From JAKANT01 sp035502095 (GTDB lineage Bacteria; Pseudomonadota; Gammaproteobacteria; Burkholderiales; Burkholderiaceae_F): a stretch of DNA of 64,000 nucleotides. Every line of letters begins with the position of its first letter. The first letter of the stretch is position 1. The stretch is from the NCBI GenBank assembly GCA_035502095.1, contig DATJUX010000044.1, positions 124,001 through 188,000 of the forward strand. Direction: 5' to 3'. The notes under the pieces were generated by a model. The model saw only the letters and a list, made by a program, of their open reading frames with translations, did not search any database and was not told where the DNA came from. Shown in pieces: positions 51,965-60,917 of this stretch. The position numbers and the translations under genes are program-made.

Positions 51965-52888
51965 ATGACCGCGCGCATCATCGATGGCAAGGCGCTCGCC
52001 GCGCGCCTGCAGGCCGGCGTCGCGCGTCGCGTCACGGCCCTGCAAGCACGCGGGATTGTCCCGGGGCTCGCCGTCGTGCTCGTCGGCGATGATGCGGCAT
52101 CGGCGATCTACGTCCGCAACAAGATGCGCGCCTGCGAAGCGGCCGGAATTCGCTCGTTCTTCATCCACCTTCCACAGGGCACGGCGCAAGCGACCCTCCT
52201 CGCCCGCGTGGCCGAACTCAACGCGGATCCGGCGGTGCACGGAATCCTCGTGCAACTGCCGCTGCCACGCCATCTCGACGCAACCGAGGTCGTCGATGCG
52301 ATCGCCTTCGAAAAGGACGTCGACGGCCTTCATGCCACCAATGCCGGCCTGACCCTGATGGGGCGCCCGCACTTCCGGTCCTGCACCCCCTACGGGGTGA
52401 TGATGATGCTGGAGTCCATCCACTACCCGCTCCAGGGCTGCAGTGCGGTGGTGATCGGACGGTCCAACATGGTCGGCAAGCCGATGGCGATGCTGCTGCT
52501 GGCAGCCAACGCCACCGTGACCATCTGCCACAGCGCGACCCGGGACCTCGCCGCGCTCACGCGCCGGGCGGATCTGGTGGTCGCGGCTGCCGGACGGCGT
52601 GGCCTGGTCACCGCCGACATGGTCAGGCCGGGTGCGGCGGTGATCGACGTCGGCACCAATCGCACGCCGGAGGGAAAGCTCGTCGGCGATGTCGACTTCG
52701 CTGGCGTGCGCGAAGTGGCCGGCTGGATCTCGCCGGTGCCGGGAGGTGTTGGGCCGATGACCGTCGCCATGCTGCTGGTAAATACGGTCGAGGCTGCCGA
52801 GCGCTCGATCGGCACTTATCTCGCGCAATCGCCGTTGCCCGTCGAAGACGCGCCAGCGACCGCGGCTGCACCTCATCAACCGGTCTGA
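51965..52888 (+). CDS. folD: Bifunctional methylenetetrahydrofolate dehydrogenase/cyclohydrolase
   Basis: A 307-residue FolD converting methylene-THF to formyl-THF for purine and formyl-Met-tRNA synthesis. Motifs: SAIYVRNKMRACEAAGI with the catalytic Tyr-x3-Lys pair, VHGILVQLPLPRHLD, KDVDGLHATNAG, the NADP loop VVIGRSNMVGKPMAMLLL, and SPVPGGVGPMTVAMLL. The C-terminus is about 20 residues longer than usual (PLPVEDAPATAAAPHQPV). It follows the regulator gene closely and precedes prlC by 11 bases, so the run from the kinase onward may be one transcript. Confidence 0.96.
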   Translation: MTARIIDGKALAARLQAGVARRVTALQARGIVPGLAVVLVGDDAASAIYVRNKMRACEAAGIRSFFIHLPQGTAQATLLARVAELNADPAVHGILVQLPLPRHLDATEVVDAIAFEKDVDGLHATNAGLTLMGRPHFRSCTPYGVMMMLESIHYPLQGCSAVVIGRSNMVGKPMAMLLLAANATVTICHSATRDLAALTRRADLVVAAAGRRGLVTADMVRPGAAVIDVGTNRTPEGKLVGDVDFAGVREVAGWISPVPGGVGPMTVAMLLVNTVEAAERSIGTYLAQSPLPVEDAPATAAAPHQPV

Positions 52889-52899
52889 AGACCCAATCG

Positions 52900-54954
52900 A
52901 TGCCGTTCGACATCAACGCCAATCCTCTGCTGGATTTCAGCGGACTTCCGCGCTTCGACGCGATCCGTCCCGCGCACGTCTCGCCCGCGGTCGATGCCCT
53001 GCTCGCCGAATGCCGCGCCGCCGTTGCCAGCGTGACCGATCCCGCGAGCGCACCGGACTGGGAGTCCGTCGTCGAGCCGCTGGACGACGCGATGGAGCGG
53101 CTCGCGCGCGCCTGGGGCACCGTCTCGCATCTGAACGCGGTGATGGATGCGCCGGATCTGCGCGAGCAATACAACGCCAACCTGCCGAAGCTCACGTCGT
53201 TCTGGACCGAGTTGGCGCAGAACGAGGCGCTCTATGCCCGCTACAAGGAGATGGCGGGCCGGCCCGAGTTCAGCTCGTGGAGCGCAGGCCGGCGCAAGGT
53301 GATCGGCAACGAGCTGCGCGATTTCCGCCTGGGCGGCGCGGAACTGCCGGCGCACAAAAAGGCGCGGCTGAAGCACGCGCGAGAACGTGCCGCGCAACTG
53401 TCCACGCGCTTTGCGGAAAACGTGCTCGATGCGACCAACGCGTTCACGCTGTTCATCGAGGATCGACGCAGGCTTGCGGGCATGCCTGACGACGCGCTTC
53501 AGCTGCTGCACGAAGCGGCTGCCGAGGGCGGGCGTCCCGGCTACCTGATCACTTTGCACGCGCCGAGCTACACACCGGTTCTCCAGTACGCGGACGATCG
53601 AGCGCTGCGCGCACAGGTTCACCGCGCGTCGCATACGCGCGCGAGCGACCTCGGCAAGCCGGAGTGGGACAACACCGACCTGATGCTCGAGTTGCTGCGC
53701 CTGCGCCGGGAGGCGGCGAACCTGCTCGGATACCGGACCTACGCGGAGCTGTCGCTCGAACCGAAGATGGCCTCTTCGCCCGAGGAGGTGCTCGTATTCC
53801 TGCGCGATCTGGCCCGTCGATCGCGGCCGTATGCCGAACGTGACATGGGCGAACTGCGGCAGTTCGCGGCGCAAGAACTTGGGTTGCCCGCGCTCGAAGC
53901 GTGGGACCTTCCCTATGCCAGCGAGAAGTTGCGCCAGCGACGCTATGCGTATGCCGAGCACGAGCTGAAGCAATACTTCCCGGAGGATCGTGTTCTCGCC
54001 GGCCTGTTCAAGGTCATCGAAACCCTGTTCTCCGTTATCGTGCGTCCCGACAGCGGGCCGGTCTGGATATCCGATGCCCGGTTGTACCGGATCGAGTCGC
54101 CCGGCGGCGAGCTCCTTGGCCAGTTCTATCTCGATCTGTATGCGCGCGAACACAAGCAGGGCGGCGCCTGGCAGGACGACGCGCGCAACCGGCGCCGGAG
54201 CGCGGGCGGCGTGTCGACGCCGATCTCACTTCTGACATGCAACTTCAGTCGGCCGGTCGGAGGCCGCCCGGCCCTCTTCACGCACGACGACGTGCTCACG
54301 CTCTTTCACGAATTCGGCCATGGACTGCATCACCTGCTCACGCGCGTCGACGAGGTTGGCGTCGCCGGAATCCGCGGTGTCGAGTGGGACGCCGTGGAGT
54401 TGCCGAGTCAGTTCATGGAGAACTTCGCCTGGGAATGGGAGGTGCTGCGGCTCCTGACCCGGCATGTCGATACGGGCGAATCGCTTCCGCGTCCGCTGTT
54501 CGACAAGATGATCGCAGCGCGGAACTTCCAGAGTGGACTCTGGATGGCGCGCCAGCTCGAATTCGCATTGTTCGACATGCTGGTACACCACGAGCTCGAT
54601 CCCGCCCACGCCGGTCCGGCGGACATAGCGCGACTGATCGGTGCGGTCAGGCAGGAGGTCGCCGTCGTGCCACAGCCCAACTACATGCGGCCGGCGCACG
54701 CGTTTACCCATATCTTTTCGGGCGGCTATGCAGCGGGTTACTACAGCTACAAGTGGGCCGAAGTGCTTTCCTCGGACTGCTACGCCGCCTTCGAGGAATC
54801 GGGGCAGGCACTCGATCGGAAGATCGGGCACCGCTTCCTCGATTCGATTCTCGCCGTCGGCGGAAGCCGTCCCGCGATGGAATCGTTCGTCGAGTTCCGG
54901 GGGCGGCGCCCGCAGATCGACGCGTTGCTCCGGCACAGCGGCATGGCAGACTGA
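52900..54954 (+). CDS. prlC: Oligopeptidase A (M3 family metallopeptidase)
   Basis: A 684-residue cytoplasmic zinc peptidase. The zinc motif HEFGH lies at 470-474 (LTLFHEFGHGLHHLL), with the third ligand Glu in GVEWDAVELPSQFMENF. The substrate loop near the end, FSGGYAAGYYSYKWAEVLSS, is typical of OpdA/PrlC. It degrades short peptides, including signal peptide fragments. It starts 11 bases after folD, and a thioredoxin-fold protein gene follows 15 bases later. Confidence 0.95.
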   Translation: MPFDINANPLLDFSGLPRFDAIRPAHVSPAVDALLAECRAAVASVTDPASAPDWESVVEPLDDAMERLARAWGTVSHLNAVMDAPDLREQYNANLPKLTSFWTELAQNEALYARYKEMAGRPEFSSWSAGRRKVIGNELRDFRLGGAELPAHKKARLKHARERAAQLSTRFAENVLDATNAFTLFIEDRRRLAGMPDDALQLLHEAAAEGGRPGYLITLHAPSYTPVLQYADDRALRAQVHRASHTRASDLGKPEWDNTDLMLELLRLRREAANLLGYRTYAELSLEPKMASSPEEVLVFLRDLARRSRPYAERDMGELRQFAAQELGLPALEAWDLPYASEKLRQRRYAYAEHELKQYFPEDRVLAGLFKVIETLFSVIVRPDSGPVWISDARLYRIESPGGELLGQFYLDLYAREHKQGGAWQDDARNRRRSAGGVSTPISLLTCNFSRPVGGRPALFTHDDVLTLFHEFGHGLHHLLTRVDEVGVAGIRGVEWDAVELPSQFMENFAWEWEVLRLLTRHVDTGESLPRPLFDKMIAARNFQSGLWMARQLEFALFDMLVHHELDPAHAGPADIARLIGAVRQEVAVVPQPNYMRPAHAFTHIFSGGYAAGYYSYKWAEVLSSDCYAAFEESGQALDRKIGHRFLDSILAVGGSRPAMESFVEFRGRRPQIDALLRHSGMAD

Positions 54955-54969
54955 CGAGGGACCGCAAGA

Positions 54970-55572
54970 ATGAGTGAGACGACAAGACGGGTGGCCGCGC
55001 AGTGCTGGATATTCGCAGCGGTGGCCGCCGCTGCGTTCTTTCTGAGCAGTGCGAATGCGCAGTACAAGTGGACCGACCCCGATGGCAAGACCGTCTACGG
55101 CGACAACCCGCCACGCGAAGCGCGCAACGTCCAGCGCGTCGATGCGCGCGGCGCGAGCGGCGCCGCCGACGCGCTGGCCGGGCTGCCCTATGAGTCCCGC
55201 CGCGCCGCGCAGCAGTTTCCGGTTCTGCTCTACACAACTGCCAACTGCCAGCCCTGCGATTCGGGGCGCGAGCTGCTCCAAGCACGCGGCATCCCGTACA
55301 GCGAGCGGACGATCTCCACCAAGGAAGACAGTGACGCGATGGAAAAGCTCGGCCTGGGCAATCACCTCCCCGTGATGACCGTGGGCCGCCAGGTCCAACG
55401 CGAGTTCGAAACCGTCGCCTGGCACGCGGTGCTCGATGCCGCTGGATACCCGCGCTCGGCCCAGCTACCGCGCGGTTGGCCGGTCGCGCCGGTGCCGCTC
55501 GCTCCTCGTCCCGCTGAGGCACCGTCGGCGCCCGCAGGCGAAGCGCCGCGCGGCGCCGACAAGACCAACTGA
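54970..55572 (+). CDS. Exported DUF4124 plus glutaredoxin-like protein
   Basis: A 200-residue protein with a signal peptide (CWIFAAVAAAAFFLSSANA, residues 12-30). A DUF4124-type segment follows, QYKWTDPDGKTVYGDNPP, then a thioredoxin-fold domain beginning FPVLLYTTANCQPCDSGREL with redox-type Cys93 and Cys96. LPVMTVGRQ supplies the cis-Pro region. The tail is Pro/Ala-rich. It probably acts as a periplasmic thiol protein; CQPC differs from the CPYC of glutaredoxins. It lies between prlC and xthA, all on one strand with short gaps. Confidence 0.85.
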   Translation: MSETTRRVAAQCWIFAAVAAAAFFLSSANAQYKWTDPDGKTVYGDNPPREARNVQRVDARGASGAADALAGLPYESRRAAQQFPVLLYTTANCQPCDSGRELLQARGIPYSERTISTKEDSDAMEKLGLGNHLPVMTVGRQVQREFETVAWHAVLDAAGYPRSAQLPRGWPVAPVPLAPRPAEAPSAPAGEAPRGADKTN

Positions 55573-55592
55573 GCGGGCGAGCCGCGGCACCC

Positions 55593-56375
55593 ATGACGCT
55601 CAGCGTCGCCACCTGGAACGTCAACTCGCTCAAGGTTCGCCTCCCACACCTGACCGACTGGCTCGCGAAGCACGCGAGCGATGTCGTCTGCCTGCAGGAG
55701 ACGAAGCTCGCCGACGAGAACTTCCCCGCTGTCGCGCTGCAGGCCGCGGGCTACGCGAGCGTTTTTGCCGGACAGAAGACGTACAACGGGGTCGCCATCC
55801 TGTTCCGGCAGGCACAGGGACGCACCCCGGCGGAGGTGCAGGTCAATCTGCCGAATTTCGCGGACGACCAGAAGCGCCTGCTCGCGATCACGCTCGAAGG
55901 ACTCCGTGTCGTCTGCGTGTACGTGCCGAATGGACAGGCGGTCGGGACGGACAAGTACGACTACAAGCTGCGCTGGATGGCGGCGCTCAGGGATTGGCTG
56001 CGCGACGAGTTGGCACGTCATCCGCGCCTGCTCGTCGCCGGCGATTTCAACGTCGCGCCGGAACCGCGCGACGTGCATGACCCGGCTGCCTGGGAAGGAC
56101 AGGTGCTGTTTTCCGAGCCCGAGCGGGCCGCGTTCCGTGGCCTGCTCGACCTCGGACTGCGCGATGCATTCCGGCTGTTCGAGCAACCCGACCGAAGCTA
56201 CACGTGGTGGGACTACCGCAATCTTTCGTTCCGTCGAAAGATGGGCTTGCGCATCGATCACATCCTACTTTCGCCTGTGCTTGCAGAGGCGTGCTCCGGC
56301 TGTTCGATCGACATCGAGCCGCGGCGGCGCGAGCAGCCCAGCGATCACACCCCGGTCATCGCGACCCTGCCCTGA
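55593..56375 (+). CDS. xthA: Exodeoxyribonuclease III / AP endonuclease
   Basis: A 260-residue member of the exonuclease III family: LSVATWNVNSLKVRLPHL with metal-binding Asn, VVCLQETKLAD with the catalytic Glu, YVPNGQAVGTDKYDYKLRW, LVAGDFNVAPEPRDVHDP with Asp-x-Asn, YTWWDYRN, LRIDHILLSP, and the final catalytic His in QPSDHTPVIATL. It incises abasic sites and trims 3' ends. It is convergent with the RND pump gene, 15 bases apart. Confidence 0.96.
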   Translation: MTLSVATWNVNSLKVRLPHLTDWLAKHASDVVCLQETKLADENFPAVALQAAGYASVFAGQKTYNGVAILFRQAQGRTPAEVQVNLPNFADDQKRLLAITLEGLRVVCVYVPNGQAVGTDKYDYKLRWMAALRDWLRDELARHPRLLVAGDFNVAPEPRDVHDPAAWEGQVLFSEPERAAFRGLLDLGLRDAFRLFEQPDRSYTWWDYRNLSFRRKMGLRIDHILLSPVLAEACSGCSIDIEPRRREQPSDHTPVIATLP

Positions 56376-56390
56376 AGGGAACCGGTCCGC

Positions 56391-59300
56391 CTAGAGCACC
56401 CTGTCGGCCGGTTGGTCCGCGAGAGCCGGGACGCCGCGCGACCGACGGCCCTTCATCAGGCGCTTCTCGAAGGCATCGATGTAGGAGTAGATGACCGGCA
56501 CGACGACAAGCGTGAGGAACGTCGACGTGATCACCCCGCCGATGATGGCCCTGCCCATCGGCGCCTGCTGCTCGGCCCCCTCCCCCAGCCCGAGCGCGAG
56601 CGGGAGCATGCCGAAGATCATCGCGGCGGTCGTCATCAGAATCGGGCGCAGCCGCGTCTGGCCCGCGGCGAGCAGTGCATCGAACCGCGCGAGTCCGTTG
56701 CGCTGCCCCTGATTTGCGAAGTCGACCAGCAGGATCGCGTTCTTGGTCACGAGGCCCATCAGGAACACGATGCCGATCATCGAGAAGATATTCAGCGTCG
56801 TGCCGGTGACGAGAAGCGCGAGCATCACGCCGACGATCGACAACGGCAGCGAGACCATGATCGCGATTGGCTGCAGGAAGCTGCCGAACTGCGACGCGAG
56901 CACGATGTAGATGAAGATCACCGCCAGCGCGAGCGCTCCGACAATCGCCTGGCTCACCTCCTGCTGGTCGCGGATCTGGCCCCCGACGTCAAAACGCAAT
57001 CCTGGCGGCAGCTGGTAGGACTTGACGAGTTCCTGCACCTCGTTGCCGACGTCGCCCGCGGGACGGCCCTCGACGTTGGCGAAGACCGCCACGCGCCGCT
57101 GCAGGTCCTGGCGCCGGATGTTCTCCGGGTTATAGGTGCGCTCGATCGTGGCAATCGACCGCAACGGGATCACTTCGCTGGAACCGTCCGCCAGAGTCCG
57201 TCCGGTCGCGATGTTCATGCCGGCGATATCGTCGGCGATGGTGCGCCGATCGCGCGGGATCTGCGTGATCACTTCGTAGTTCTGCCCGTCGGGCGCGAGC
57301 CAGTAGCCCGATTGCTCACCCCCCACCATCGCGCGCAAGACGCTGCCGAGCTGGGCGTGCGTGATGCCATACTCGGCCGCCAGCTCGGGCTTGAGTCGCA
57401 CCGACAGCGCCGGCGTACCTTCCTTGACGCTCAGGTCGATGTCGGTGATGCCGCGGATCCCCTGCAGCTTGAGCTTGAAGTCGCCGATCACGCGCCGCAT
57501 CGCCGCATCGTCGTTGCCGAGCAGCGCGACATAGATCGGACCACCCCATCCCACCTGCAACTCCACGCCCGGAATGCTCGCCACGCGCGCGCGGATCGCT
57601 TCCTCGAGCTTCTTCTGCGAGCGGCTGCGTTCGTTGCGTGGCAGCAGCTTGAGGTTGATGCGTCCGGTGTTGCGTGCGCCGTCGGTGCCGATGCCGGTGT
57701 CGATGATCTCGATCTCCTTGAACTCGCGCAGTGCCTCCTCGACCCGCTTGACCCGCTCGTCCGCGTACTCGAGCGAGGAGCCGACCGGCATGGTGAGACG
57801 GACGCTGGTGAAGCTCTGATCGACGTCGGGCACCAACTCGCCGCCGACGAGACCGCCGACCGGAATGCTGGCGGCGAAGCTCGCCGCCGCCACCGCCAGG
57901 GTGGTCTTGCGGTGCGTGAGCGCGACGGCCATCAGCTGGCCGTAAAGTTCGTGCCAGCGCTTGACCCAGCCTTCGAAAAGGCGCAGCAAGGGGCCGACAA
58001 GGGGCAGGCCGCGGGCACCCTGCGGCGGGTCGCGCCAGACCGCCGAGAGCATCGGATCGAGCGTGAAGCTGACGAAAAGCGAGACCAGAACCGCGACCGC
58101 GACCGTGATGCCGAACGGATAGAAGAACTTGCCGACGATGCCGCTCATGAACGCGATGGGCACGAACACGGCGACGATCGAAAACGTCGTGGCGAGAACG
58201 GCGAGCCCGATTTCCTCGGTGCCCTCGCGAGCCGCGGTGTAGTGATCCTTGCCCATCTGCAGATGTCGCACGATGTTCTCGCGTACGACGATGGCATCGT
58301 CGATCAGCAGGCCGATGCAAAGTGACAACGCCATCAGCGTCATGTAGTTGAGGGTGAAGCCGAACGCGTAGAGCGCGATGAAGGTCGCGATCACAGCGAT
58401 CGGAAGCGTGAGACCGGTGATGACGGTACTGCGCCACGACCCCAGGAACAGGAACACGATCAGTACGGTCAGCAATGCTCCCTCGAGGATCGTGTGCTTG
58501 ACGTTGTCGACCGAGTTCTCCACGAAGTCCGACATCGCCCAGAGCAGTTTCAGCTCCGCACCCTGGGGCAACTGCTTGCGCAGATCCTCGGCCGCGACCT
58601 TGAGCTGTCGCCCGACCTCGACGATGTTCGCGTCCTGCGCCTTGAAGACCCAGACGCCGATCGAAGGCTGGCCATTGATGCGCGTGATGGATTGGCGCTC
58701 GGCCTCGGCATCGAGCACCTCGGCAACCTGCGCCAGCAGGATCGGCGCGCCGTTCTTGCGCGCCACGATGATCTTGTTGAAGTCGGCGGGCGTGGACATG
58801 CGGCCGTCGACCCGCACGATCGATTCCGCCGTGCGGTTCGAGATCGTGCCCACCGGAACGCTCACGTTCGCCTGACGCAGGGCCTGCACCACCTGGTCGA
58901 CGGTCAACCCGAACGCGGTCAGGCGCGCCGGATCGACGTGCACCTGCACCTGGCGGGTGACCGTGCCGCCAAGGTCGACACGCCCTACACCATTGGTGCG
59001 CTCGAATGCCTTTTCCACCACCTGTTCGGCGAGCGTCGTCAGTTCACGTTGCGTCAGGCGTTCACCGACCAGCACGAACGAAGCGACCGGCTGATCGTTC
59101 TCGCTGCCGCCCCGCTCCACGACCGGATCCTTGGCATCGCGCGGGAAACCGGCGCGGATCTGCGCCAGCTTGTCGCGCACTTCCTGCGTCGCGCGGGTCG
59201 AGTCGACCTCGAGCCGGAACTCGACCCAGGTCAGCGAACGCCCCTCATCCGAGCGCGATAGGATGCGCTTGACGCCCGCGACGGTGTTGACGGCGTTCTC

Positions 59301-59501
59301 GATCGGCTTGGCAAGGTCGTTTTCGACCTGCTCCGGCGATGCGCCCGGGTACATCACCGTGATCTGCACCGCCGGCGGCGCGATATCCGGCATCGGCTCC
59401 ACACCGAGGCGCGCGTAGGAAAACAGGCCGAGGACGGTCAGCGCGACCATGACCATGGTCGCGAACACCGGGTGATTGATGGCGACGCGCGTCATCCACA
59501 T
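56391..59501 (-). CDS. RND-family efflux transporter (HAE1-type inner-membrane pump)
   Basis: A 1036-residue pump from ATG 59501, starting MWMTRVAINHPVFATMVMVA; the longer frame overlaps the adaptor gene. It shows the two-fold RND layout: TM1, a large periplasmic loop, six helices, then a second loop and helices. The proton-relay Asp pair is in LCIGLLIDDAIVV (TM4), and IVLASQFGSFLQPIAIMVSL and GIVFLMGLVTKNAILLVDF mark the second half. The family exports hydrophobic compounds or drugs; substrate cannot be told. The adaptor gene lies 16 bases upstream. No TolC-like gene is in the window. Confidence 0.95.
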   Translation of the reverse strand: MWMTRVAINHPVFATMVMVALTVLGLFSYARLGVEPMPDIAPPAVQITVMYPGASPEQVENDLAKPIENAVNTVAGVKRILSRSDEGRSLTWVEFRLEVDSTRATQEVRDKLAQIRAGFPRDAKDPVVERGGSENDQPVASFVLVGERLTQRELTTLAEQVVEKAFERTNGVGRVDLGGTVTRQVQVHVDPARLTAFGLTVDQVVQALRQANVSVPVGTISNRTAESIVRVDGRMSTPADFNKIIVARKNGAPILLAQVAEVLDAEAERQSITRINGQPSIGVWVFKAQDANIVEVGRQLKVAAEDLRKQLPQGAELKLLWAMSDFVENSVDNVKHTILEGALLTVLIVFLFLGSWRSTVITGLTLPIAVIATFIALYAFGFTLNYMTLMALSLCIGLLIDDAIVVRENIVRHLQMGKDHYTAAREGTEEIGLAVLATTFSIVAVFVPIAFMSGIVGKFFYPFGITVAVAVLVSLFVSFTLDPMLSAVWRDPPQGARGLPLVGPLLRLFEGWVKRWHELYGQLMAVALTHRKTTLAVAAASFAASIPVGGLVGGELVPDVDQSFTSVRLTMPVGSSLEYADERVKRVEEALREFKEIEIIDTGIGTDGARNTGRINLKLLPRNERSRSQKKLEEAIRARVASIPGVELQVGWGGPIYVALLGNDDAAMRRVIGDFKLKLQGIRGITDIDLSVKEGTPALSVRLKPELAAEYGITHAQLGSVLRAMVGGEQSGYWLAPDGQNYEVITQIPRDRRTIADDIAGMNIATGRTLADGSSEVIPLRSIATIERTYNPENIRRQDLQRRVAVFANVEGRPAGDVGNEVQELVKSYQLPPGLRFDVGGQIRDQQEVSQAIVGALALAVIFIYIVLASQFGSFLQPIAIMVSLPLSIVGVMLALLVTGTTLNIFSMIGIVFLMGLVTKNAILLVDFANQGQRNGLARFDALLAAGQTRLRPILMTTAAMIFGMLPLALGLGEGAEQQAPMGRAIIGGVITSTFLTLVVVPVIYSYIDAFEKRLMKGRRSRGVPALADQPADRVL

Positions 59502-59517
59502 GCCGGGACCCCGTCGG

Positions 59518-60696
59518 TCAGTTGGCGTGCGAACGCGGGGCGTCCCTGTCGGCGACGCTTGCCGGCGCGGCTGCACCGCCCATGATCCTGGCGGCGAGGC
59601 CGTCGCGCAGGTTGTCGAACTTCGTCGCCACAACGAGGTCACCGGGTCCGAGTCCGCTCACAATCTCGACGAGTTGCGCGCGGTCGTCGCGACGGCCGAT
59701 GGTCACGAGCCGCTTGACGAGCCTTCCTTCGTCGATGACCCAGACGATGCTCTGGCCGGCGTCGCTCTGGATCGCGGAAGCCGGCAGCGCGGAGACCTCC
59801 TTGTCGCGTTGCACGCGCAGGCGGACGCGCGCAAACATCCCCGCCTTGAGCAACGCGTTCTCGTTCGGCAGGCCGATATAGACGTTGATGGTGCGCGACC
59901 CCGGCTCTGCGCTCGGGTTGATGCGTTCGACCCTGGCCGCGAACGTCCGGTCCGAGAGTCCCTCGATCTCGACTTCCGCGCGGGCGCCGATCGCGACATG
60001 CGTGATGTCCGACACGGCCGCCTGCGCCTGCACTTCCATCTGACTCAGGTCGACGATCGAAAGAAGCGGCGTGTCGAACGCCACCTTCTCGCCCGGCTGA
60101 ACGAGACGCTTGGAGACCAGTCCGCCGATCGGTGCGTGCACGACCGCGTCGGCGAGCGTCAGTTTGGTCTGCTCCAGCTGCGCCCCGGCGGCCGCCACGG
60201 CCGCGCGTTGCGCCCGGTACGCCGCGTCGGCCGTATCGAATGCGTTCTGGGAAATGAAGTTCTGCTTCACCAGTTGCGCGTTGACCTCGCGTGTGCGTTC
60301 AGTCTGCGCGAGCTGAGCACGCGCTGATTCGAGCGTGGCCTGGCGTTCGGCGAGCTGCATGCGCAGCTGCGCGGTATCGAACTCAACCACGACCTGGCCG
60401 GACCGGACGCGATCACCCTCGCGCACGGACACCGTGCGAACCTCCGCCGAGACCTTGGAGCGCACCGTCGCCTGCGACACCGCCTGCACGGTCCCCGGCA
60501 GCAGCAGGTCGGCCGTCAGCACGCGCGACGCCAGCTGCACGATGTCGTGCGCGGCGAATTCGAGCGGGGGTGCCTCCTTCTTCTTTTCCGCCGCCTTCGC
60601 GTTCGATCGCACGATGCCCTGGTAGACGGAGAGCCCGATGCCACCGACCGCCAGCACGACCACTCCGGCCAGCCACCATCTTGTACGTCCCGTCAT
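59518..60696 (-). CDS. RND efflux periplasmic adaptor (HlyD/AcrA family)
   Basis: A 392-residue adaptor from ATG 60696 with a G-rich ribosome binding site (GGGGGGA). An N-terminal membrane anchor (WWLAGVVVLAVGGIGLSVYQ, 7-26) is followed by a barrel-sandwich (lipoyl-like) half TVRSKVSAEVRTVSVREGDR, a coiled-coil hairpin (about 110-185), the second half APIGGLVSKRLVQPGEKV, and a beta-barrel with VYIGLPNENALLKAGMFARV. It links the RND pump to an outer-membrane channel. About 220 bases separate it from glnG; that space holds the operon promoter, which I cannot place, and no gene. Confidence 0.93.
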   Translation of the reverse strand: MTGRTRWWLAGVVVLAVGGIGLSVYQGIVRSNAKAAEKKKEAPPLEFAAHDIVQLASRVLTADLLLPGTVQAVSQATVRSKVSAEVRTVSVREGDRVRSGQVVVEFDTAQLRMQLAERQATLESARAQLAQTERTREVNAQLVKQNFISQNAFDTADAAYRAQRAAVAAAGAQLEQTKLTLADAVVHAPIGGLVSKRLVQPGEKVAFDTPLLSIVDLSQMEVQAQAAVSDITHVAIGARAEVEIEGLSDRTFAARVERINPSAEPGSRTINVYIGLPNENALLKAGMFARVRLRVQRDKEVSALPASAIQSDAGQSIVWVIDEGRLVKRLVTIGRRDDRAQLVEIVSGLGPGDLVVATKFDNLRDGLAARIMGGAAAPASVADRDAPRSHAN

Positions 60697-60917
60697 TCGA
60701 TCCCCCCGATCGAGCTGGCCGCCAGCGCGGCCCGCACGCCATGCGGTGCGGCGCGTGGCATTGTGCTCGTCGACCCGCACGGACTGGTGCATTGGTCTGA
60801 ACGGCGCGCATTATCGACGCGCCCGTGGCGGGCGCCGTGCTGGTGCGACGGACTGCGCGTGGCAGCGACGAACTGCAGGACGGGAGGACGGGTCCGCCTG
60901 CCGCGAGGAACGGCGCG